Below, piece by piece: positions 5,304 through 5,304 of a DNA stretch of 5,304 bases (position 1 is its first letter; the number at the start of each line of letters is the position of its first letter). The position numbers and the translations under genes were made by a program. A model generated the notes under the pieces. It did no database searches and was not told the DNA's origin. It worked only from the letters and a program-made list of their open reading frames with translations. This DNA is from Candidatus Glassiibacteriota bacterium (GTDB taxonomy: Bacteria; Gemmatimonadota; Glassbacteria; GWA2-58-10): assembly GCA_016934095.1 (NCBI GenBank), contig JAFGTO010000522.1, positions 1 to 5,304 on the forward strand. The letters run 5' to 3'.

Positions 5304-5304
5304 G

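Overview
The window looks like chromosomal DNA from a diderm, probably uncultured, bacterium of moderate to high GC. It holds four complete or nearly complete protein genes in two convergent groups, plus what look like two gene ends cut by the window edges. The diderm inference rests on an exported DUF3108-type protein and a FapA/DUF342 protein. No phylum can be named from the sequence alone. I see no tRNA, rRNA, CRISPR array, transposase or phage gene.

Left part (1-284): a possible 20-codon tail of an upstream plus-strand gene ends at 63. An AT-rich intergenic leader of about 220 bases follows. It contains a long imperfect inverted repeat (arms at 18-38 and 108-137, the left arm inside the putative gene tail) and two local hairpins (161-189 and 215-236).

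Plus-strand pair (285-3391): a small protein with two CBS domains is followed, with its stop overlapping the next start as TGATG, by an 875-residue FapA/DUF342-family protein. The second protein is the most interesting object here. Its N-terminal region carries four FapA_N-like lobes instead of one. They arose in part by a tandem duplication of 228 residues with a 243-residue (729-base) period, and the first copy ends halfway through its second lobe. The familiar DUF342 beta-helix, coiled coil and C-terminal strand region follow. Tight coupling suggests that the CBS protein, a likely adenine-nucleotide sensor, works with the FapA-like protein. That is inference.

Minus-strand group (5304 down to 3444): a possible gene tail ends at 5229. 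Next comes an exported DUF3108-type protein with no ATG start (TTG candidates only). Then, about 20 bases later, comes a conserved protein of about 315 residues with several glycine- and histidine-rich motifs. I recognise it as a conserved family of unknown function, possibly sharing the deoxyhypusine-synthase-like NAD-binding fold. The close spacing suggests an operon. The two groups converge across 52 bases holding a strong GC hairpin (3423-3445) that could stop transcription from both sides.
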